Shown piece by piece: positions 38,824 through 48,710 of a stretch of DNA of 64,000 nucleotides. How positions within the stretch are numbered: position 1 is the stretch's first letter; every line of letters starts with the position of its first letter. The notes beneath the pieces were generated by a model, which was given only the letters and a program-made list of their open reading frames with translations, searched no databases and was not told the DNA's origin. The DNA is taken from the NCBI RefSeq assembly GCF_008056315.1, contig NZ_VRKQ01000018.1:437273-501272 (forward strand), given 5' to 3'. The position numbers and the translations under genes are program-made. Origin of the DNA: Seonamhaeicola maritimus. Its GTDB lineage: Bacteria > Bacteroidota > Bacteroidia > Flavobacteriales > Flavobacteriaceae.

Positions 38824-39419
38824 ACAAACTTCAGATTTAACTCGCTTAATTTTTTGTTTGAAGATTCTATTAATTCGTTGAAAAATGACGTGAATTCACT
38901 TTCAAATTCATCATAGAACTCTTGAAGTTCATTAATAGCTAAATTCATTTGCGAACGGTTTTTTGTGCGTCTATTCATTCCTTCTAATACTTTCTGAATC
39001 CCTTCAATACTGGCGTAGCTTAATAACCAATTACCATTTATCATATAAGGCATCATGTGTTTTATTGGTTGAGGGAGTATTTCTAAATGTTCTTCCAATA
39101 AATCATAGAATGTATCGACATATTCATCTAAAGGAATTTTAGAGTAGTTTTTCCAGTTTTTTGCTAAGAAATGGTCATAAAGAATATCTACTATTACACC
39201 GGAGTAGTGTCCGTACTTTTCGTGCAAACGCCTTGTACTCATTCTTACTGTTTTGTGAGCATCTGTAAACGTATCAATGTGTCTGTGAAGTAATATGCCA
39301 ATTTTCAGGTCTTTAGAGAATTTTTTGTAGTCACTACCTTTGATACCGTCAGCAATAAAATTCCCAATAGTTACTAAATTGTTATCTCCCGAAAGGTAAA
39401 TATGGGCTAGGTAATTCAT
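38820..39419 (-). CDS. ACP phosphodiesterase (AcpH/DUF479 family)
   Basis: The 199-residue protein begins MNYLAHIYLSG with a downstream GNFIADGIKG. It has RHIDTFTDAH and the H...D pattern of the HD-like AcpH family, which removes the phosphopantetheine arm from acyl carrier protein. It is cytoplasmic and close to the E. coli length (193). Its TGA overlaps the ggt start by 4 bases, although the two enzymes share no pathway. The assignment rests on family resemblance. Confidence 0.85.
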   Translation of the reverse strand: MNYLAHIYLSGDNNLVTIGNFIADGIKGSDYKKFSKDLKIGILLHRHIDTFTDAHKTVRMSTRRLHEKYGHYSGVIVDILYDHFLAKNWKNYSKIPLDEYVDTFYDLLEEHLEILPQPIKHMMPYMINGNWLLSYASIEGIQKVLEGMNRRTKNRSQMNLAINELQEFYDEFESEFTSFFNELIESSNKKLSELNLKFV

Positions 39420-39479
39420 TTGTGAAATTTACGAATTGATTTTTTAAGTTTAGTTAAAATTTAAGCTAAAAAAAATATG

Positions 39480-39487
39480 TAGGTTTG
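39480..39487 (+). promoter_or_regulatory. Candidate -7 box for glmM
   Basis: TAGGTTTG matches TAnnTTTG and lies 21 bases before the ATG at 39509. The TTG that would begin a longer open frame (39485) is part of this box, which argues for the ATG. Confidence 0.5.
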
Positions 39488-39508
39488 CAGAAAATAGAAT
39501 TAGAATTT

Positions 39509-40897
39509 ATGACACTTATAAAATCAATTTCAGGAATTAGAGGAACCATTGGTGGTCAAGTAAGAGAAAATTTAACACCTATTGATGCGGTAAAGTTTGC
39601 AGCAGCTTATGGTGCTTGGTTAAAACAAAATAGAACTAAAGAGAATTATCGTGTTGTTGTTGGTAGAGATGCTCGTATTTCTGGTAAGATGATACAAAAT
39701 TTGGTAATGAACACTTTGGTTGGCCAAGGCATACATGTTATAAATGTGGGGCTTTCAACTACTCCAACTGTTGAGATGGCTGTTCCTATGGAACATGCAG
39801 ATGGTGGGATTATATTAACTGCTAGCCATAATCCAAAACAGTGGAATGCCTTAAAACTATTAAATGAAAAGGGGGAGTTTTTAGATGCAGTGGAGGGTGC
39901 AAAAATTTTAGAAATAGCAGAAAGCAATAATATGGATTTCGCTGATGTTGATAGTTTAGGAAAAATCACAAAAAACTCTGCTTATATAGATTTGCATATT
40001 ATTGAGGTGCTAGATTTACCTTTGGTAACGGTAAAACCTATTGAGGAAGCTAGATTTAGAGTTGTTGTAGATGGTGTTAATTCTACTGGAGGTATTGCTA
40101 TTCCATTGCTTTTAGAACGATTAGGAGTTGATGTTATTAAATTGTATTGTGAACCCAACGGTCATTTCCCTCATAATCCAGAGCCCTTAAAAGAACACTT
40201 AACGGATTTATCGGAAGCTGTAAAAAAATATAAAGCGGATTTTGGTATTGTTGTGGATCCTGATGTAGATAGACTTGCTTTTATGGATGAAAATGGGGAT
40301 ATGTTTGGTGAAGAATATACATTGGTTGCCTGTGCAGATTACGTATTAAGTAGAACACCAGGTAACACGGTTAGCAATATGAGTTCTACCCGTGCACTTC
40401 GAGATGTTACTGAAAAATATGGAGGAACCTATGAGGCAAGTGCTGTTGGAGAAGTGAATGTTGTGAAGTTGATGAAAAAGAATAAAGTAGTTATTGGTGG
40501 AGAAGGTAATGGGGGAATTATTTATCCAGAATCTCATTATGGTCGTGATGCATTAGTGGGAGTAGCTTTATTTTTAAGTTTGCTTGCTGATAAAAACATA
40601 TCTGTAAGTGCACTTAGAAAAACATATCCTAATTACTTTATGAGTAAAAAGAAGATACAATTGACTCCGGATTTGGATGTTGATGGTATTTTAACTGAAA
40701 TAGAAAACAGATATAGTAATGAGCAAATAACAACGATTGATGGCGTGAAAATTGATTTTGCTGAAAGTTGGGTACATTTACGTAAAAGTAATACGGAACC
40801 TATTGTTAGAATTTATACAGAGGCTAAATCACAGGAAGAAGCTGATAACTTAGCGGATAAGTTTATTGAAGAGTTAGGTGAGATTGCTACTAAATAG
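39509..40897 (+). CDS. glmM: Phosphoglucosamine mutase
   Basis: GlmM converts glucosamine 6-phosphate to glucosamine 1-phosphate for peptidoglycan and LPS precursors. The 462-residue product has the opening KSISGIRGTIGG, the phosphoserine loop TASHNPKQWN, the metal loop DPDVDRLAF, the sugar-binding GEGNGGIIYP and the phosphate-binding RKSNTEPIVRIY near the C-terminus. The relaxed HNPKQWNALK segment suits amino sugars, though a phosphomannomutase/phosphoglucomutase role cannot be fully excluded. It is a single gene followed by a strong terminator. Confidence 0.88.
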   Translation: MTLIKSISGIRGTIGGQVRENLTPIDAVKFAAAYGAWLKQNRTKENYRVVVGRDARISGKMIQNLVMNTLVGQGIHVINVGLSTTPTVEMAVPMEHADGGIILTASHNPKQWNALKLLNEKGEFLDAVEGAKILEIAESNNMDFADVDSLGKITKNSAYIDLHIIEVLDLPLVTVKPIEEARFRVVVDGVNSTGGIAIPLLLERLGVDVIKLYCEPNGHFPHNPEPLKEHLTDLSEAVKKYKADFGIVVDPDVDRLAFMDENGDMFGEEYTLVACADYVLSRTPGNTVSNMSSTRALRDVTEKYGGTYEASAVGEVNVVKLMKKNKVVIGGEGNGGIIYPESHYGRDALVGVALFLSLLADKNISVSALRKTYPNYFMSKKKIQLTPDLDVDGILTEIENRYSNEQITTIDGVKIDFAESWVHLRKSNTEPIVRIYTEAKSQEEADNLADKFIEELGEIATK

Positions 40898-40938
40898 TAC
40901 TTAGAAATAGTAAAATCATATCGAAATTATGTAAATAT

Positions 40939-40966
40939 TGGTCGTTTTAACAAACGACCATTTTTT
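40939..40966 (+). terminator. Terminator after glmM
   Basis: TGGTCGTTT and AAACGACCA form a perfect 9-bp stem with a TAAC loop followed by six T residues, 41 bases after glmM. The TTG at 40938 that would extend the next gene upstream abuts and reads through this hairpin. Confidence 0.88.
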
Positions 40967-41000
40967 ATGCTTAAATTTATATAAAACCGTCATTTTGCTT

Positions 41001-42533
41001 ATGAATTTAAAAAACTACTCAGTCATTTTTCTACTTATTATTTCATTGATTTTTGTTTCGTGTAAATCAAATAATAAAACACCTCAAGAAAATCAAAAAC
41101 CAAATATTGTTCTAATTATCGCAGATGATGTCAGTTGGGATGATATTGGTGCATACGGTCATCCAAAAGTAAAAACACCTCACTTAGATCAGTTGGCAAA
41201 GGAAGGTATGATTTTTAATCAGGCATTTTTAACCACAAGTTCTTGTAGCCCGAGTAGAACGAGTATAGTTTCTGGTTTATATCCACACAATACAGATGCT
41301 GAACAGTTGTCATGGCCATTGCCAGATTATAAAAAGACTTTTGTTCAGGAACTTAAAAATGCTGGTTATTGGACAGGTTTAGCAGGTAAATATCATATGG
41401 GAGATCCTGTTAGAGATGATTTTGATTCGCTTTTAGAAATGCAATGGAAAGATGCACCAATAGGATTAGACAGACGTTTAGTAGGTGATGGTAGCGGTTG
41501 TGATGAATGGATTAAATTATTGCAAGAAAGGCCTAAGGATAAGCCGTTTTTTACTTGGTTGGCTTCATTTGATGCACACAGACCTTTTTATGAAGGCATG
41601 AGTAAAGATCCTTATAATCCTGAAGAAACTATTATTCCTCCTTATATGCCGGTTACACAAGCTTCTAAGAAAGATTTTGCATTATATTATGATGAAATCT
41701 CTAGAATGGATGATTATATTGGAAAGGTGGTTGCTGAATTAGAAGTTCAAGGAGTGGCTGAAAATACAGTTGTTCTATTTATTTCTGATAATGGGAGAGC
41801 ATTCCCAAGAGATAAAACAACACTTTATGATGGAGGTATAAAAACACCTTGGATTGTAAAATGGCCTGCTAAAATAGAACCCAATAGTGTAAATAATAAT
41901 TTAGTAAGTTCTGTAGATATTGCCCCAACATTTATGACAATGGCAGGTTTAGAACCTTTAACAGACTTTGACGGGGTAGATTTATTATCTACTTTAATCA
42001 ATACAAAAATCAGTGTTAGAGATGATGTTTATGCCGAAGACCATTTTCATGATTTTGAAGATTATACAAGAGCAGTTAGAACAACAAAATACAAATACAT
42101 AAAGAATTATTATCCAGATCTTCCTAATACACCTTCTGCAGATATAATAAGAGATTTAACATGGAAAAGTATGAAGGAAGAGCGAGATAAAGGAACACTT
42201 ACTGAAGCTCAAATGCGATGTTTTGAAATTCCACGACCTAACGAGGAATTGTATGATATTGAAAAAGACCCTTATGAATTAAACAATTTGGCTTTAAACC
42301 AAGATTACGACTATGTTTTAAATGATATGCGTATACGTTTAAAACGCATGAGAGAGTCTACTAATGATTATCTTCCAACCGAAAGAATGCCTGATGATTT
42401 TGTTAGAGAAACGGGGTATCCTACTAAATATCGGATTCGCCCTAGACCATCAAAAGCGGTTTATATGAAGGCAAGGGAAGAGGGCAAGGTGCTAATGAAT
42501 CCAGATTTTGTAGAAACCATATCAACTGAATAA
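41001..42533 (+). CDS. Sulfatase lipoprotein (type I, formylglycine-dependent; heparan N-sulfatase-like)
   Basis: The 510-residue protein has a lipobox (SLIFVSC, cysteine at 21). C82 in CSPSR is the cysteine converted to formylglycine. Metal-binding D42 and D43 lie in IIADDVSWDDIG, and later active-site blocks GKYHMGD, DAHRPFY and SDNGRAF are present. The overall pattern resembles the sulfamidase/N-sulfoglucosamine sulfohydrolase branch, so it may remove sulfate from marine or glycosaminoglycan-type polysaccharides. A maturase must be encoded elsewhere. The gene is isolated here and not in an obvious polysaccharide locus. ATG 41001 puts the signal peptide at the N-terminus. Confidence 0.9.
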   Translation: MNLKNYSVIFLLIISLIFVSCKSNNKTPQENQKPNIVLIIADDVSWDDIGAYGHPKVKTPHLDQLAKEGMIFNQAFLTTSSCSPSRTSIVSGLYPHNTDAEQLSWPLPDYKKTFVQELKNAGYWTGLAGKYHMGDPVRDDFDSLLEMQWKDAPIGLDRRLVGDGSGCDEWIKLLQERPKDKPFFTWLASFDAHRPFYEGMSKDPYNPEETIIPPYMPVTQASKKDFALYYDEISRMDDYIGKVVAELEVQGVAENTVVLFISDNGRAFPRDKTTLYDGGIKTPWIVKWPAKIEPNSVNNNLVSSVDIAPTFMTMAGLEPLTDFDGVDLLSTLINTKISVRDDVYAEDHFHDFEDYTRAVRTTKYKYIKNYYPDLPNTPSADIIRDLTWKSMKEERDKGTLTEAQMRCFEIPRPNEELYDIEKDPYELNNLALNQDYDYVLNDMRIRLKRMRESTNDYLPTERMPDDFVRETGYPTKYRIRPRPSKAVYMKAREEGKVLMNPDFVETISTE

Positions 42534-42537
42534 AGAA

Positions 42538-43419
42538 TTATTTTGGTTCTTTACCTCTATGTTTCCATCGCTTATGTGTCCATAAATAAAACTCAGGTGC
42601 TTCATAAAGTTGTTCTTCTACACGTTTAAGAGCAATATCAGTAATGCTAAAATCTTTTAAATCTTTTGAATTTAAGGCAATAGTAGAAAAAGTGGCCTGA
42701 TAATACCCTCTTTTTATTTTGTTTACTTTTAAAAACAAAGTTGCCATATCAAGCCGTTTTGCCAAAACTTCTGCACCTACATGAACGGGAACTCGAACTC
42801 CCATAAACTCTTGCCAATAGATTGCTTTGTGTAATTTTGGAGATTGGTCAAATACAAAACCATTAAAAGTTAACTCTTTTTTTTGCTTTGCTTTTATAAG
42901 TGTTGGAAATGTCTCTTTTGTAGTAATTAAATGACTGTTATACTTAGCTCTAATTCGTTTTACTAATCTATCAAAATACTTATTACTTAATTGTTTATAA
43001 ACAGCATAACCTTTATGATTAATTTGAGTTTGCAAAATAAAAATCCATTCCCAACTAGCATAATGTCCCATAAATAAAACAATACTTTTGTTTTTCTTTT
43101 CAAGTTCATGAATCTCTTCTACATTAGTAAAAACATAACGTTTTTGCATTTCAGCCTCTGAAATAGTGATTGATTTAATAGACTCTACTATCATATCACA
43201 AAGGTGATGGTAAAACTTTTTTCTAATGGATAAAATTTCAGCTTCTGATTTTTGAGGAAAGACTAATTTTAAATTATCAAGTACTACATTTTTTCTATAA
43301 CCTACAATATGATAAACTAGAACATAAATACCATCTGAAACTGCGTAGAGCAGCCTAAATGGTAGTATAGAAATTATCCATAAAAAAGGATAAACAATAA
43401 TATAGCTTAGAAATTGCAT
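42538..43419 (-). CDS. Lysophospholipid / lipid A acyltransferase family protein (LpxL/HtrB-like)
   Basis: The 293-residue protein has a membrane-proximal hydrophobic N-terminus (YIIVYPFLWIISILPFRLLY). It carries the acyltransferase motif H119-x4-E124 in GHYASWEW, plus FVFDQSPK further on, as in late lipid A acyltransferases. It probably adds a secondary acyl chain to lipid A or a related lipid on the inner face of the cytoplasmic membrane. It converges on the sulfatase gene with a 4-base gap, and a TACTTTTG promoter box precedes it. Confidence 0.85.
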   Translation of the reverse strand: MQFLSYIIVYPFLWIISILPFRLLYAVSDGIYVLVYHIVGYRKNVVLDNLKLVFPQKSEAEILSIRKKFYHHLCDMIVESIKSITISEAEMQKRYVFTNVEEIHELEKKNKSIVLFMGHYASWEWIFILQTQINHKGYAVYKQLSNKYFDRLVKRIRAKYNSHLITTKETFPTLIKAKQKKELTFNGFVFDQSPKLHKAIYWQEFMGVRVPVHVGAEVLAKRLDMATLFLKVNKIKRGYYQATFSTIALNSKDLKDFSITDIALKRVEEQLYEAPEFYLWTHKRWKHRGKEPK

Positions 43420-43443
43420 GAATTAATTTTAGATTTGCACGAG

Positions 43444-43451
43444 CAAAAGTA
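43444..43451 (-). promoter_or_regulatory. Candidate -7 box for the acyltransferase gene
   Basis: The minus strand reads TACTTTTG, 24 bases upstream of the ATG at 43419. No good -33 element is seen. Confidence 0.4.
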
Positions 43452-43615
43452 CATGAATTTTTTCACTTGAATATTTATAAATTCCAAATGAAAGTGGGTT
43501 ATGTATTAAAGAAGTTATTACCAAAGTAAAACTATATTTTGTATGTATTTTTAGTATAAAATTTAGTTCTTTACAAATAAAAACATATTAAATTGATTTT
43601 AAACGTTAACACTTC

Positions 43616-44263
43616 ATGGCAGAAATAGATAAAATAACCATTATTGTAATTGCAGCTAATGTTCTTTTTTCTTTAAAAGGATTTAAGGACTATGGTTTTT
43701 TAGATAAATATAAGTTTCATGTTGGAGGGGTTCAAAGAGGTGAAAAAATAAGAGTTCTTACAGCAGGGTTTTTGCATATTGATATGCAGCACCTCCTGTT
43801 TAATATGATTACGCTTTACTTTTTTGCAGGTATTGTGATTAATTATTTAGGAGCAAGTGGTTTTATAATAGTGTATTTAGGTAGTTTAATTTTCGGTAAT
43901 TTACTGTCTCTTTATTTCCATAAAAATGAATACCATTACAGTGCTGTAGGTGCAAGTGGAGCGGTAACTGGTATTTTATATTCGGCTATTTTGTTGCAGC
44001 CAGGAATGACATTGGGCTTATATTTCATAGTGCCAATACCTGCATATATTTTTGGAATTGGCTATTTACTTTACTCTATTTATGGCATGAAAAAGAGAAT
44101 AGGGAACATTGGTCATGATGCGCATTTCGGTGGTGCAATTGGTGGTTACATTATAACATTGTTTATGGCTCCTTGGATTTTTGAAAGAAACTTACTCATG
44201 GTTGGTTTATTGGCTATTCCTATTATTCTTCTATTTGTTTTAAGGAGAGCTGGTAAAATATAA
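43616..44263 (+). CDS. Rhomboid-family intramembrane serine protease
   Basis: The 215-residue protein has six hydrophobic segments. It has the rhomboid blocks FLHIDMQHLLFNM (54-64, oxyanion and structural region), catalytic GASG with S114, and GHDAHFGGAIGG with H170 as the catalytic histidine. It cleaves membrane-anchored substrates within the bilayer; substrates here are unknown. It lacks extra N- or C-terminal domains. It lies upstream of lon, but the 174-base gap suggests separate transcription. Confidence 0.9.
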   Translation: MAEIDKITIIVIAANVLFSLKGFKDYGFLDKYKFHVGGVQRGEKIRVLTAGFLHIDMQHLLFNMITLYFFAGIVINYLGASGFIIVYLGSLIFGNLLSLYFHKNEYHYSAVGASGAVTGILYSAILLQPGMTLGLYFIVPIPAYIFGIGYLLYSIYGMKKRIGNIGHDAHFGGAIGGYIITLFMAPWIFERNLLMVGLLAIPIILLFVLRRAGKI

Positions 44264-44437
44264 TTCAACAAAGTTTTGCTTTGTGTAATTAGTTATGGCA
44301 CAGGTATTGACTTTATAATATTGATTTATCTTCTGATATCAGTATAATTAGTTGATAATCATTCATTTGAAATATTTATTAATACTTAAATTAATAAAGT
44401 TAACCTGCTTTAATGACAGATTGACTTAAAAATATAT

Positions 44438-46888
44438 ATGAAGAAATCTAATTTTATGTCGTTTGACAGTTTGTCATTGCAGGAATTTGATGAAAATTCA
44501 GAGTTAATTCCTTTAATGACACCGGAAGACGAGGAAGCCATGAATAATGAAGAGCTGCCTGAAACACTTCCAATTTTATCGTTAAGAAATACAGTTTTAT
44601 TTCCTGGTGTTGTAATCCCTATTACTGCAGGTAGAGATAAGTCTATTAAACTTATAAAAGACGCTAATAAGGGAAATAAGGTCATTGGGGTTGTTGCTCA
44701 AAAGGATGAATCTATTGAAAATCCTTCTGCTAAAGAAATTAATGAAACCGGAACGGTTGCTAGAATTTTAAGAGTTCTCAAAATGCCTGATGGTAATGTT
44801 ACGGTTATTATTCAAGGTAAAAAACGTTTTAAAGTAGCTGAGGTCATTACAGAAGAACCTTATATGAATGCTACTATTAGAGATTTATCTGAGGCTAAAC
44901 CTGCTGTGAACAACAAAGAGTTTTCTGCAATTATTGATTCTATTAAAGATTTAGCCTTAGAGATTATAAAGGAAAGCCCAAATATTCCTAGTGAGGCTTC
45001 TTTCGCCATTAAAAACATAGAGAGTAATTCTTTCTTAATAAATTTTGTGTCTTCTAACATGAATCTTTCTGTTGCAGAAAAGCAAAAATTATTAGAAATG
45101 AATGACCTTAAACAACGTGCTTTGGCTACGCTTAAGCATATGAATGTTGAGTTTCAAAGGCTAGAGTTGAAAAATGATATTCAGTCTAAGGTTCAAATGG
45201 ATATGAGCCAACAGCAGCGTGAATATTTCTTGCATCAACAGATGAAGACCATTCAAGAAGAATTAGGAGGTGTAAGTCATGACGAGGAAATTGAAGAAAT
45301 GAAAGCAAAAGCTCAAGAAAAACTTTGGGATGAAGATGTTGCTAAACATTTCGATAAAGAAATTGGGAAGTTGCAACGCATGAATCCTCAAGTTGCTGAA
45401 TATTCTATTCAACGTAACTACTTAGAACTATTTTTAGATTTACCTTGGAATGAGTTTAGTGATGATAAATTCGATTTAAAACGTGCTAGAAAAATTTTAG
45501 ATAGAGACCATTTTGGTTTAGATGATGTAAAACGAAGAATCATAGAATACCTTGCTGTATTAAAGCTTCGTAACGATATGAAGTCACCGATTTTATGTTT
45601 GTATGGTCCCCCAGGTGTTGGTAAAACTTCTTTGGGGAAGTCTATTGCAGAGGCATTAGGTAGAGAATATGTTAGAATATCCCTTGGTGGTTTAAGAGAT
45701 GAGGCTGAAATAAGAGGGCATAGAAAGACATATATTGGTGCCATGCCTGGTCGTATTATCCAGAGTTTAAAAAAGGCCGGAACTTCTAATCCGGTATTTG
45801 TTTTAGACGAAATAGATAAATTGTCGAATTCCCATCAAGGAGATCCCTCTTCTGCAATGTTAGAAGTGTTGGATCCTGAGCAGAATAGTGAGTTTTACGA
45901 TAATTTCTTAGAAATGGGTTACGACCTTTCTAAAGTTATGTTTATTGCTACTTCTAACAGTTTAGCAACCATTCAGCCAGCCTTATTGGACCGTATGGAG
46001 ATAATAAACGTTACTGGTTATACCATTGAAGAAAAGGTTGAGATTGCTAAACGTCATTTACTTCCAAAGCAATTAAAAGAACACGGTTTAACTACAGATA
46101 ACCTAAAAATAGGCAAACCGCAATTAGAAAAAATTGTAGAGGGCTATACCAGAGAATCTGGTGTTCGTGGTCTTGAAAAGCAAATTGCAAAAATGGTACG
46201 TTATGCAGCCAAAAATATAGCAATGGAGGAAGATTACAATATTAAAGTTTCTAATAATGATGTTGTTGAAGTATTAGGAAGCCCTAAGCTAGAGCGTGAT
46301 AAATATGAAAACAACAATGTTGCTGGTGTAGTAACAGGATTAGCATGGACTCGAGTTGGCGGTGATATATTGTTTATAGAATCTATTTTATCAAAAGGAA
46401 AAGGAGCCATGACCATTACCGGAAACCTTGGTAAAGTCATGAAAGAGTCTGCTACTATTGCTATGGAATATATAAAATCGAATGCAGATACTTTTGGCAT
46501 TAACCCAACAGTGTTTGATAAATATAACGTTCATATTCATGTTCCTGAAGGAGCAACACCTAAAGACGGGCCAAGTGCTGGTGTTACTATGCTAACATCG
46601 TTAGTATCTTTATTTACTCAAAGAAAAGTTAAGAAAAGTTTAGCTATGACAGGGGAGATTACTTTAAGAGGAAAAGTACTTCCTGTTGGTGGAATTAAAG
46701 AAAAGATTTTAGCAGCTAAACGAGCTAGGATTAAGGAGATATTACTTTGTGAAGAAAACAAACGAGATATAGATGAAATTAAGCCTGAATACCTAAAGGG
46801 CTTAACCTTTCATTATGTAACAGATATGAGTGACGTTATTGATATAGCACTTACAAATCAGAAAGTTAAAAACGCAAAAAAACTTTAA
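44438..46888 (+). CDS. lon: ATP-dependent protease Lon
   Basis: Lon degrades misfolded and regulatory proteins in the cytoplasm. The 816 residues carry the N-terminal substrate-binding domain ([19 protein letters not shown]), a coiled-coil middle, AAA+ Walker A GPPGVGKT (390-397), Walker [10 protein letters not shown], and the protease domain with S713 in [10 protein letters not shown] and a lysine about 43 residues later in [13 protein letters not shown]. The N-terminus is extended by an acidic tail. A second ATG at 44456 is a possible start. A 13-bp hairpin terminator follows directly. Confidence 0.96.
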   Translation: MKKSNFMSFDSLSLQEFDENSELIPLMTPEDEEAMNNEELPETLPILSLRNTVLFPGVVIPITAGRDKSIKLIKDANKGNKVIGVVAQKDESIENPSAKEINETGTVARILRVLKMPDGNVTVIIQGKKRFKVAEVITEEPYMNATIRDLSEAKPAVNNKEFSAIIDSIKDLALEIIKESPNIPSEASFAIKNIESNSFLINFVSSNMNLSVAEKQKLLEMNDLKQRALATLKHMNVEFQRLELKNDIQSKVQMDMSQQQREYFLHQQMKTIQEELGGVSHDEEIEEMKAKAQEKLWDEDVAKHFDKEIGKLQRMNPQVAEYSIQRNYLELFLDLPWNEFSDDKFDLKRARKILDRDHFGLDDVKRRIIEYLAVLKLRNDMKSPILCLYGPPGVGKTSLGKSIAEALGREYVRISLGGLRDEAEIRGHRKTYIGAMPGRIIQSLKKAGTSNPVFVLDEIDKLSNSHQGDPSSAMLEVLDPEQNSEFYDNFLEMGYDLSKVMFIATSNSLATIQPALLDRMEIINVTGYTIEEKVEIAKRHLLPKQLKEHGLTTDNLKIGKPQLEKIVEGYTRESGVRGLEKQIAKMVRYAAKNIAMEEDYNIKVSNNDVVEVLGSPKLERDKYENNNVAGVVTGLAWTRVGGDILFIESILSKGKGAMTITGNLGKVMKESATIAMEYIKSNADTFGINPTVFDKYNVHIHVPEGATPKDGPSAGVTMLTSLVSLFTQRKVKKSLAMTGEITLRGKVLPVGGIKEKILAAKRARIKEILLCEENKRDIDEIKPEYLKGLTFHYVTDMSDVIDIALTNQKVKNAKKL

Positions 46889-46891
46889 TGT

Positions 46892-46921
46892 AAAAAACCT
46901 CGAATTAATTCGAGGTTTTTT
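46892..46921 (+). terminator. Terminator after lon
   Basis: A 13-bp perfect stem (AAAAAACCTCGAA with TTCGAGGTTTTTT) closes a TTAA loop and is rich in A on one flank and T on the other, beginning 3 bases after the stop. It could act in both directions. Confidence 0.9.
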
Positions 46922-46987
46922 AATGTTCTAAAATAAATGATAGTTACCATCGTTTTAAGATAGATTTACTTTCTTTGTACCGTAAAT

Positions 46988-48007
46988 ATGCTGAAGAGAA
47001 TTATCACTTTAATTTGTCTGTGCTTTAGTACCTCAATTTTTGCACAAATAGGAGGGGAACATACCTATCAGTTTCTTAACCTAATTTCTTCTCCGCGTCA
47101 AGCGGCATTGGGTGGTAAAGTTTTAACTAATATTGATTATGATGTAACTCAAGGCTTATTTAATCCTGCGGCTATTAATGTTGAAATGGATAATCAGCTA
47201 GCTTTAAATTATACCAGTTACCTTGGAGGTATTGGATATGGAACAGCGGCTTATGCTTACACGGTAGATAGGAGAACACAAACTTTTCATGCCGGGGTTA
47301 CTTATATTAATTATGGATCTTTTGATGGTTATGATGAACAAGGAAATGCTACTGGAAGTTTTTCTGGTGGTGAATCAGCACTATCTTTTGGACATTCCCG
47401 ACAAATAGGATATTCAGATTTTTATTTAGGGGGAAACCTAAAACTCATTAGTTCTAAATTAGAACAATATACTTCTTTAGGTGCCGCTGTAGATTTTGGC
47501 TTATTGTATATTAATGATTATTTAGATTTCAATGCAGCTTTGGTAGTTAGGAATTTAGGTACTCAAATAACAACCTATGCAGGACTTCAAGAAAGTTTAC
47601 CTTTTGAGATTAGTTTTGGAATGTCTCAACGTTTAGAAAATGTGCCTATTCGTTGGCATGTGACTTTAGAGAATTTACAGCAGTGGCCTATTGCAAGACC
47701 AAACCCTGCGAGGGCTATTAGTAATTTGAGTGGAAATCAATCTAGTGAAAAAGTTGGATTTATTGGTCAAGTAATTAGACATACCATTATAGGTGCAGAA
47801 TTATTTCCAGAAGGAGGTTTTAATATTAGACTAGGTTATAATTTTCGAAGAGGAGAGGAGTTAAGAATTGTTGATCAACGTAATTTTTCTGGCTTATCAG
47901 CGGGAATTTCAATAAAAATGAATAAAATGCGCTTTAGTTACACACATGCTAAATATACCAGTGCAGCTAACTCAAACTTTTTTGGTTTGCAAATTGATTT
48001 AAATTAA
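46988..48007 (+). CDS. porQ: Type IX secretion system protein PorQ
   Basis: The 339-residue protein has a signal peptide (ends near SIFAQ). The outer-membrane-protein opening YQFLNLISSPRQAALGGK is characteristic of the PorV/PorQ family, FadL-like barrels that take part in T9SS cargo handling and attachment. The rest is amphipathic beta strand (TRTFHAGVTYINYG-type) ending in FFGLQIDLN. The cmk gene follows immediately, a pairing I recall as common in Bacteroidota. The presence of T9SS cargo in this window supports the call. Confidence 0.88.
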   Translation: MLKRIITLICLCFSTSIFAQIGGEHTYQFLNLISSPRQAALGGKVLTNIDYDVTQGLFNPAAINVEMDNQLALNYTSYLGGIGYGTAAYAYTVDRRTQTFHAGVTYINYGSFDGYDEQGNATGSFSGGESALSFGHSRQIGYSDFYLGGNLKLISSKLEQYTSLGAAVDFGLLYINDYLDFNAALVVRNLGTQITTYAGLQESLPFEISFGMSQRLENVPIRWHVTLENLQQWPIARPNPARAISNLSGNQSSEKVGFIGQVIRHTIIGAELFPEGGFNIRLGYNFRRGEELRIVDQRNFSGLSAGISIKMNKMRFSYTHAKYTSAANSNFFGLQIDLN

Positions 48008-48706
48008 ATGAGTGACAAAATTACAATTGCTATTGATGGATATTCTTCTACAGGAAAAAGTACTATTGCAAAACAAATAGCTAAGCATTTGGGGTATGTA
48101 TACGTAGACTCTGGTGCTATGTACAGAGCAGTGACTTATTATGCAATGACAAAAGGTTTGATTCATGAAAGTGATTTTAATGCTGAAGCTCTCATTTATC
48201 AGTTGGATATAGTACATATAAACTTTAAGTTCAATTCTGAGTTGGGTTTTGCTGAAGTCTATTTAAATAATCAAAATATTGAAAAAGCCATAAGAACTTT
48301 GGAGGTTTCAAGTTTTGTTAGTAAAGTGGCTGCTGTTTCTGAAGTTAGAAAAAAACTAGTTGCTATTCAACAACAAATAGGAAAAAACAAAGGTGTTGTT
48401 ATGGATGGACGTGATATTGGAACCGTTGTATTTCCAGATGCTGAATTAAAAATATTTATGACGGCATCTGCTGAAACAAGAGCCCAAAGAAGATATAAAG
48501 AATTGATTGAAAGGGGAGATGACGTCGTGTATGATAGCGTTCTTAAAAATGTGCAAGAACGGGATCATTTAGATTCTACCCGGAAAGATTCACCTCTAGT
48601 AAAGGCTGATGATGCCATAGAAATTGATAATTCTAACTTATCACTTCAAGAACAATTTGAAAAAGTACTACAATTAGTATCAATGACTATTGAGGATACT
48701 GAATAA
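48008..48706 (+). CDS. cmk: (d)CMP kinase (cytidylate kinase)
   Basis: Cmk phosphorylates CMP and dCMP with ATP. The 232-residue product has the P-loop GYSSTGKST (about 11-19), the CMP-binding YVDSGAMYRAVTYYA, the DGRDIGTVVFPDAELKIF block and the lid region RAQRRYKEL. Its ATG begins directly after the porQ stop with no spacer, so the two are surely co-transcribed. The gene to the right is convergent. Confidence 0.95.
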   Translation: MSDKITIAIDGYSSTGKSTIAKQIAKHLGYVYVDSGAMYRAVTYYAMTKGLIHESDFNAEALIYQLDIVHINFKFNSELGFAEVYLNNQNIEKAIRTLEVSSFVSKVAAVSEVRKKLVAIQQQIGKNKGVVMDGRDIGTVVFPDAELKIFMTASAETRAQRRYKELIERGDDVVYDSVLKNVQERDHLDSTRKDSPLVKADDAIEIDNSNLSLQEQFEKVLQLVSMTIEDTE

Positions 48707-48710
48707 AGTA

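Noticed and set aside
40938-41000. TTG start extending the sulfatase upstream
   Set aside because: The extension reads through the glmM terminator and would bury the lipoprotein signal peptide inside the protein.
46988-46988. Consensus promoter directly before porQ (TACTTTCTTTG region)
   Set aside because: The bases do not fit TAnnTTTG without a gap, so I did not list it.
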